Below are positions 5,636-9,572 of a stretch of DNA of 9,572 nt, piece after piece (the stretch's first letter is position 1; every line of letters begins with the position of its first letter). A model generated the notes under the pieces. The model worked only from the letters and a program-made list of their open reading frames with translations. It had not been told where the DNA came from and did no database searches. The stretch spans positions 58,856 to 68,427 of the forward strand of contig DHSB01000072.1 in assembly GCA_002408385.1 (NCBI GenBank), given 5' to 3'. Source of the stretch: Myxococcales bacterium UBA5297 (GTDB lineage Bacteria > Myxococcota > Myxococcia > Myxococcales > UBA5297). A program made the position numbers and the translations under genes.

Positions 5636-7165
5636 ATGTTCGACCCCCGCCTCATCGAGACCGACTCGTACGACCGCGAATCGTTCGCGCGGGTGATCCG
5701 CCACGTCTCCGATCTCGGCGACCTCGTCGGGCGCGGCCAGCGCCTGTTGCCCCACTTCGAGGCGCTGCTCGAGGACCTCTTCGCGTTGCTCTTCAAGCTG
5801 GCCGTGCAGGTGCGGCCCCCGGGCCTCGCCCCGGCGTCGACCGCGCTCAACCGCCGCATCCTGCTGGCGACCATGGCCGCCGAGGGCTTCCTCGACCTGA
5901 AGGACGAGACCGCGCTCGACGCCGCCCGCGCCGTGCACGCGGCCTGCGACCTCGGGCGCCGCGCGCTCGCGCTCGTCAAGTCGGGCGATCTGTTGCTCGA
6001 GGAGGAGCTGCTCGCCGCGATGAGCCTCGCCGAGGAGGAGGCGCGCCTCGAGCGCAACCGCGCCGCCGCCCGCGAGCTGGCCGGCGAGTCCGAGAAGCTC
6101 GAGAAGGCGCTCGCCCGCGGCATCGAGGAAGGCGAGCGGCAGGTCAAGGGGCTCGCCGAGCAGTTCAAGCAGTCGATAGAAGAGCTCCCCCCGCGCTTCG
6201 ACGCCGAGCTCTCGATGCTCGCTTCCCGGCTGGCCGACGACCTGCCGCGCTTCAACGAGTCGGCCGACGCCTTCGCCCGCGCGGTGGGTGGCAGCGGGCC
6301 GCGCAGCGCGGGCGAGCGGCTGCGGCTCGCCGAGAAGCTCGAGCGCAACGAGAAGCTGCGCAAGCTGGCCGCGCTCGCCGGGGCCTTCCGCGCCGAGGCC
6401 CGTGCCAGCCGGCGCCGGCGCCGCGAGCGGGCGGCAACCGAGATCTATCGGGTCGGGCGCGGCGCGGACATCGGGCGCCTGCTGCCCTCGGAGCTGGTGG
6501 CGCTGCGCCACCCGCTGCGCCGGCGCGAGCTGTTGCGGCGCTTCATCGAGCACCAACTCGTCCAGTACGACCTGCGCGGCGACGACCGCCACGGGCGCGG
6601 CCCGGTGGTCGTCTGCATCGACGGCTCGGGCTCGATGAACGGCCAGCGCGAGCTGTGGGCGAAGGCGGTCGCGCTCGCGCTGCTCGACATCGCGCGCAAG
6701 CAGGGCCGGCGCACCCGCGCGCTCGTCTTCTCGGGGCCGGAGACCGAGCTGAGCACCTTCGATTTGACGGGCAAGGGGAGGCTCGTCGGGCGCCGTCCGG
6801 TGGACATCGACGCGGTGATCGGGCTGGCCGAGTGCTTCCCCGGCGGCGGCACCGACTTCGAGAAGCCGCTGCGCGCCGCGCTCGAGACCATCCGCTTCGG
6901 CGGGCTCAAGGGCGCCGACATCATCTTCATCACCGACGGCGAAGCGACCGTGTCCGAGGAGCTCGCCGAGGAGCTGCGCCGCGAGAAGAAGCGGCGCGAC
7001 ATCTCGGTCTTCGCGGTCATCGTCGACGACCCGAGCCGCAACCGGGCCCGGGGAGGCAACAACGTGCAGCGGGCCGCCCGCGAGCTCGGCAAGGTCGCCG
7101 AGCGGATGACGACGGTCTCCGAGCTGACCAAGGAGTCGGCGCGCGAGCTGTTCAAGGCGGTGTGA
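5636..7165 (+). CDS. VWA-domain protein, ViaA/CoxE-like partner of the MoxR ATPase
   Basis: The product has 509 residues and starts at an ATG with GGAGGAGAAGG ending 5 nt upstream. Residues 1-260 are mostly helical and charged, with a likely coiled coil around 120-190 (LEEELLAAMSLAEEEARLER and following). The linker ADIGRLLPSELVALRHP (277-293) resembles the conserved region before the VWA fold in ViaA/CoxE-type proteins. The VWA domain covers about 322-505: the metal-ion-dependent adhesion site is complete, with DGSGS at 329-333, Thr406 in PGGGTDF and Asp434 in FITDGE. Such proteins bind a substrate through the metal site and work with a MoxR ATPase. E. coli ViaA is about 483 residues, so the length fits. 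It lies 166 bp after the ATPase gene, in the same direction; co-transcription is likely but the gap carries a repeat fragment, so a separate promoter is possible. No signal peptide is visible. Confidence 0.9.
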   Translation: MFDPRLIETDSYDRESFARVIRHVSDLGDLVGRGQRLLPHFEALLEDLFALLFKLAVQVRPPGLAPASTALNRRILLATMAAEGFLDLKDETALDAARAVHAACDLGRRALALVKSGDLLLEEELLAAMSLAEEEARLERNRAAARELAGESEKLEKALARGIEEGERQVKGLAEQFKQSIEELPPRFDAELSMLASRLADDLPRFNESADAFARAVGGSGPRSAGERLRLAEKLERNEKLRKLAALAGAFRAEARASRRRRRERAATEIYRVGRGADIGRLLPSELVALRHPLRRRELLRRFIEHQLVQYDLRGDDRHGRGPVVVCIDGSGSMNGQRELWAKAVALALLDIARKQGRRTRALVFSGPETELSTFDLTGKGRLVGRRPVDIDAVIGLAECFPGGGTDFEKPLRAALETIRFGGLKGADIIFITDGEATVSEELAEELRREKKRRDISVFAVIVDDPSRNRARGGNNVQRAARELGKVAERMTTVSELTKESARELFKAV

Positions 7166-7168
7166 GGG

Positions 7169-7200
7169 GAGTTGGGAGTTGTGAGTCTTGAGTTGGGAGT
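7169..7200 (+). repeat. Two exact copies of GAGTTGGGAGT
   Basis: The 11-mer occurs at 7169-7179 and 7190-7200, separated by ten bases (TGTGAGTCTT) that resemble a degenerate third copy. It lies immediately after the VWA stop codon and is purine-rich on plus, unlike the adjoining GC-alternating DNA. Confidence 0.6.
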
Positions 7201-7224
7201 GGGTGGGGACGGATAGACGCGACG

Positions 7225-7246
7225 GCCGGCCTTCGTGTCGGCCGGC
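7225..7246. terminator. GC hairpin after the VWA gene, weak terminator candidate
   Basis: GCCGGCC (7225-7231) pairs with GGCCGGC (7240-7246) across an 8-nt loop, about 60 bp after the VWA stop. There is no T-tract on the plus strand, so this may be a factor-dependent terminator or only a structured stretch. Confidence 0.3.
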
Positions 7247-7312
7247 GCCGCCGGCCCTCGTCCTCTCCCAGACGGCGCGCGCTTCGGCTCGGTGATCGAG
7301 TCGAGCTGAAGA

Positions 7313-7339
7313 GGGCGCGCACGCGGCGATCGCGCGCCC
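7313..7339. terminator. 8-bp hairpin between convergent genes, possible bidirectional terminator
   Basis: GGGCGCGC (7313-7320) pairs perfectly with GCGCGCCC (7332-7339) across an 11-nt loop. It begins 12 bp beyond the stop of the minus-strand Rpn gene and also lies downstream of the plus-strand VWA gene. On the minus strand TCTTC follows the stem, which is only a poor U-tract. Confidence 0.4.
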
Positions 7340-7351
7340 CGTGAGGGCAGC

Positions 7352-8292
7352 TCAGCGAGCTTCCCCGTCGAAGACCTCCTCGAGGCTTCGCGCATCGAGG
7401 AGGCGCACTGTCCAGGCTTCGAGCTCCCTGGTCTCCGCGGAGCCGACCCGCTCGCGAATCGATTGGTGCAGGGCGCCAAAGCGGTGTTCGAGCTGGAGCA
7501 GGATGGTCGCCCGCCTGGTCCTGATCTCGGCCTCCTCCATCAACTCCTCGGCAGCCTTCGACAGCATCTCGTCCTCCTTCCCCGGGGCAATCTGTTGCAG
7601 CGCGCCCCTGATAGCTTGCTTGTTCACGTGCCGGTGCGACCTGAGGATATAGCTCACGGCGAACACCAGAAAATCCGGCCTGTCGGCGAAGCCTTCGAGC
7701 AGCCAAGTGAGCACCTGGACGTGCTCTCCCTCGGGGAGCACGAACGCGTACTTGAGCAGTCGCAAGCCCGCCTGGAGGTGTGGCTCGCGCGACAGCGCGT
7801 CGTCCGGTTCTCTGCCCAGATCGAACACCTGGAACGGGAAGTCGAGCAGGTGTGGCTTCTGCCCGGGAGTGGCCTCGGTCTGGTCGGAGAACCGTTTCAG
7901 CCGCCCCAGCGCACGGTGCCGTTGTAGACCACGAGCGGGACGACGATCGGCAATCGGCCGGAGTGCTCGGCTTCACCGCTCACCTTGACCAAGGCGTCCG
8001 TGAGGTACCGGAGTAGCTGCAGGCCGATGCCGCTGTCGGGCGAGCTCTTGTGCTCGATGAGGCAGTACACGTAGGCGGCCGAGCCGTCCTTGCGCTGGAC
8101 GCGGAAGAGCCTGTCGGCCTGGTGCTCCTGCAGCTCGGGAAGGACGAACGACTCGGGCACGAGCTGCGGCTCGCCTTCGGCGAAGGTATCGACCACCTCG
8201 GCTGGCAGCCTTTCGCGCAGGAGCGCTCCCGCTGTCCCCGGCTCGTCGAGCAGCGCTTTGAAGAACTCGTCGTGCGGCCGCTGAAGCTTCAT
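7352..8292 (-). pseudogene. Rpn-family PD-(D/E)XK recombination-promoting nuclease, frameshifted
   Basis: The family (also called transposase_31 / PD-(D/E)XK transposase) comprises DNA endonucleases that promote RecA-independent recombination. The start at 8292 is preceded by GGAGG with a 7-nt spacer and gives MKLQRPHDEFFKALL, the typical Rpn opening. The catalytic core is present: Asp60 in ADRLF, then Glu80-x-Lys82 in CLIEHKSSPD, followed by LQLLRYL. The frame runs through PLVVYNGTVRWGG and stops at 7897. The expected continuation, RLKRFSDQTE then HLLDFPFQVFDLG to the TGA at 7352, is in the -1 frame. Adding one G in the GGGG run (complement of 7904-7907) would restore a protein of about 313 residues, normal for the family. 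So this is a one-base deletion, a sequencing error at a homopolymer or, less likely, a programmed shift. If real, the N-terminal 131-residue fragment keeps the catalytic residues. Confidence 0.88.
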
Positions 8293-8329
8293 CTCCCCGC
8301 CTCCGCGTCTGGAAAACCCGGCGCGAAGA

Positions 8330-8370
8330 AGGATAGCGCCGGCGGCTGACATCCGAATTCACGGGTGAAT
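8330..8370 (-). promoter_or_regulatory. Candidate promoter and operator of the Rpn gene
   Basis: On the minus strand TTCGGA (complement of 8352-8357) and TATCCT (complement of 8330-8335) are 16 nt apart, a weak sigma-70-like pair about 40 bp before the start codon. A perfect dyad ATTCAC-GG-GTGAAT at 8357-8370 touches the -35 side and is an operator candidate. Nothing shows which protein would bind it. Confidence 0.28.
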
Positions 8371-8457
8371 GCCCGCGACCTGGATTCCCAAATGATCGGG
8401 TGGGCTTACGGGGTAGGACCGAAGGTCACGAGCTCGAGCCGGTCGGTGTGCGAGGAG

Positions 8458-8524
8458 GCCCTTCGACTCCGCTCCCTCCGCTTGCGCGTCGGGAGCGACG
8501 CTCAGACTGAGTGGACGGAAGGGC
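8458..8524. repeat. 67-bp compound palindromic element
   Basis: GCCCTTC (8458-8464) pairs with GAAGGGC (8518-8524) as an outer stem. Inside it CGCTCCC (8470-8476) pairs with GGGAGCG (8491-8497), and CTCAG-A-CTGAG (8501-8511) forms a third small dyad. The element lies 29 bp after the acetyltransferase stop and may double as its terminator. Its CTTCGACTCCGCTC stretch resembles GACTCCGCTCGAGG at 5567-5580 in the MoxR-VWA gap, so it is probably another member of the intergenic repeat set. Confidence 0.5.
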
Positions 8525-8552
8525 TTGTCCCGGTCACCTACGTCTCGTCGGG

Positions 8553-9107
8553 CTACAGCTTGCGAATCACTCGGCAGGGATTGCCGGCGGCGAGCACTCC
8601 GGCCGGCACGTCGCGGGTGACGACCGAGCCGGCGCCGATGGTGGTGTCCTCGCCGATGCGCACGCCCGGCAAAACGATGCTGCCGCCGCCCATCCAGACC
8701 CGCGAGCCGATGCTCACAGGCCGCGCGAGCTCGGGGCCTTTGATCCGCTCGGCGGCCTCCAGCGGGTGCGTGGCCGCGTAGACGTGGACGCCGGGGGCGA
8801 AGAAGACGTCGTCGCCAATCTCGATGCGGGCGCAGTCGAGGATGACGCACTGGAAGTTCGCGTAGAAGCGGTCGCCAACGTAGATGTGGCTGCCGTAGTC
8901 GCAGAAGAACGGCGGCTCGATGTAGGCGTTCTCGCCCATGCCGCCGAGGAGCCGCGCGAGCAGTGACTGCCGGGCCGCGAGGTCGCCGGGATCGCCTTGA
9001 TTGAGCTGCTGCAGCAGTCGGCGACACGCGATTCGCTCGGCGACGAGCTCGGGATCGTTCCCCAGGTACAGCTCACCGCCGAGCATCTTCTCCTTCTCGG
9101 TTCGCAT
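8553..9107 (-). CDS. maa: Maltose/galactoside-type sugar O-acetyltransferase
   Basis: This 184-residue enzyme of the left-handed beta-helix (hexapeptide repeat) superfamily transfers acetyl from acetyl-CoA to a hydroxyl of a sugar. The N-terminal segment EKEKMLGGELYLGNDPEL (4-21) is the family's MAT/GAT cap, and hexapeptide turns run from about 72 to 170 (IYVGDR, IEIGDD, VSIGSR, VRIGED, TTIGAG). The catalytic His is H114 in VYAATHPL, and the C-terminal GNPCRVIRKL is standard. The length matches Maa, LacA and NodL, so the acceptor could be maltose, glucose, a galactoside or a surface glycan; the symbol marks the family, not a proven substrate. The start has AGGAGG 5 nt upstream. The repeat ORF at 9156 ends 48 bp upstream on the same strand, so the two may share a transcript. 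Confidence 0.93.
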   Translation of the reverse strand: MRTEKEKMLGGELYLGNDPELVAERIACRRLLQQLNQGDPGDLAARQSLLARLLGGMGENAYIEPPFFCDYGSHIYVGDRFYANFQCVILDCARIEIGDDVFFAPGVHVYAATHPLEAAERIKGPELARPVSIGSRVWMGGGSIVLPGVRIGEDTTIGAGSVVTRDVPAGVLAAGNPCRVIRKL

Positions 9108-9155
9108 CGCTTCCTCCTGACGCCGCTTGGTCGGTCAGCCTCGCTGCGCACGCTC

Positions 9156-9572
9156 TCACCTCGCATGTAGCCCTGTCGAAGTCGACCGGCGAAGCTGCGG
9201 CGCTTCCCGAAACGACTTGGTCGCCTCCCGCAAGGGGCCAGTTGCTCTGCGCCGGGAGATCTTCCTTCCACGCAGGAGGTTCGGCGTGGCGAGCAGGGGC
9301 TCCGACGCGTCGAGGAGAGGCTCCGACGCGTCGAGTAGGAGCTTCGACGCGTCGAGAAGAGGCTTCGACGCGTCGAGAAGAGGCTTCGACGCGTCGAGTA
9401 GGGGCTTCGACGCGTCGAGAAGAGGCTCCGACGCGTCGAGAAGAGTCTCCGACGCGTCGAGGAGAGGCTCTGACGCGTCGAGTAGGGGCTCCGACGCGTC
9501 GAGTAGGGGCTCCGACGCGTCGAGGAAAGGCTCCGACGCGTCGAGTAGGGGCTCCGACGCGTCGAGTAGGGG
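9156..9572 (-). CDS. Possible heptapeptide-repeat (PLLDASE) protein, C-terminal part
   Basis: The minus frame is open for 139 codons from the right edge to a TGA at 9156-9158. It reads 13 heptads of consensus PLLDAS(E/K), one degenerate heptad PLLATPN, then a ~45-residue basic tail with RGRKISRRR and ending TGLHAR. The start lies outside the window. In favour of coding: most base changes between units fall at third positions of this frame (CCC/CCT; CTA/CTT/CTC; TCG/TCA), leaving mainly an E/K switch, and the decayed heptad stays in register. Against: any repeat whose period is a multiple of three stays open once stop-free, the wobble bases in the GACGCGTCGAG core never vary, and I do not recognise the product. 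It ends 48 bp before the acetyltransferase gene. It may be no gene at all. Confidence 0.35.
   Translation of the reverse strand, partial: PLLDASEPLLDASEPFLDASEPLLDASEPLLDASEPLLDASETLLDASEPLLDASKPLLDASKPLLDASKPLLDASKLLLDASEPLLDASEPLLATPNLLRGRKISRRRATGPLREATKSFREAPQLRRSTSTGLHAR
9298..9572. repeat. 21-bp minisatellite, at least 13 copies, palindromic core
   Basis: Thirteen complete 21-bp units fill 9298-9570 with no spacer, and the array runs off the right edge. Every unit has an invariant GACGCGTCGAG stretch; with the preceding C this gives the perfect palindrome CGACGCGTCG, extended to TCGACGCGTCGA in the four units at 9340-9423. Variation is confined to unit positions 1, 2, 5, 6, 18, 20 and 21. 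Two sub-families alternate: one ending AGTAGG (units 2, 5, 9, 10, 12, 13) and one ending AGAAGA or AGGAGA. Units 2, 10, 12 and 13 are identical, as are 4 and 6, which indicates recent slippage or unequal exchange. Confidence 0.95.

Noticed and set aside
5378..6592. 404-codon minus frame opposite the VWA gene
   Set aside because: It is antisense to a complete VWA protein with an intact metal site and shows only Glu, Leu and Arg-rich shadow composition.
7152..7976. 274-codon minus frame across the Rpn gene
   Set aside because: It matches neither half of the Rpn protein; both recognisable halves lie in the other two minus frames.
9298..9572. CRISPR array
   Set aside because: The units are directly abutting 21-mers without spacers.

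Overview
The window is very GC-rich, and its gene content (a long cysteine-rich repeat lipoprotein, an ECF sigma factor with a membrane anti-sigma partner, a MoxR-type AAA+ ATPase with a VWA partner, and repeat-laden intergenic DNA) suggests a Myxococcota / former Deltaproteobacteria-type organism. This assignment is an inference from style and gene content; there is no rRNA or other phylogenetic marker here. I saw no tRNA, rRNA, CRISPR array or intact insertion sequence.

Layout from left to right. (1) Positions 1-2368, minus strand: the N-terminal 789 codons of a giant lipoprotein made of about 16 visible copies of a ~49-residue, eight-cysteine repeat; it runs off the left edge. (2) 2369-2962: non-coding DNA with GC hairpins and fragments of a dispersed inverted-repeat family. 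(3) 2963-4050, minus strand: an ECF sigma factor followed by a single-pass membrane protein that is probably its anti-sigma factor, joined by a GTGA stop/start overlap. (4) 4051-4314: a divergent regulatory gap with strong hairpins and an AT-richer patch. (5) 4315-7165, plus strand: a MoxR/RavA-like AAA+ ATPase and a ViaA/CoxE-like VWA protein, separated by a 166-bp gap that carries another dispersed-repeat fragment. (6) 7166-7351: a convergent gap with two hairpins. (7) 7352-8292, minus strand: an Rpn-family PD-(D/E)XK nuclease gene broken by a one-base frameshift. (8) 8293-8552: non-coding, with a perfect dyad and a compound palindromic element. (9) 8553-9107, minus strand: a maltose/galactoside-type O-acetyltransferase (maa-like). 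(10) 9156-9572: a 21-bp minisatellite of at least 13 copies running off the right edge. On the minus strand it reads as a PLLDASE heptapeptide ORF ending 48 bp upstream of the acetyltransferase.

Functionally, the ATPase/VWA pair probably acts as a chaperone-like machine: the MoxR ring powers remodelling and the VWA protein selects a substrate through its metal-ion-dependent adhesion site. The divergent sigma/anti-sigma operon may respond to an envelope signal, but nothing in the sequence shows that it controls its neighbours. The broken nuclease, the intergenic repeats and the minisatellite indicate accessory, rearranging DNA. The least explained features are the 21-bp palindrome-centred array and the dispersed intergenic repeat family.
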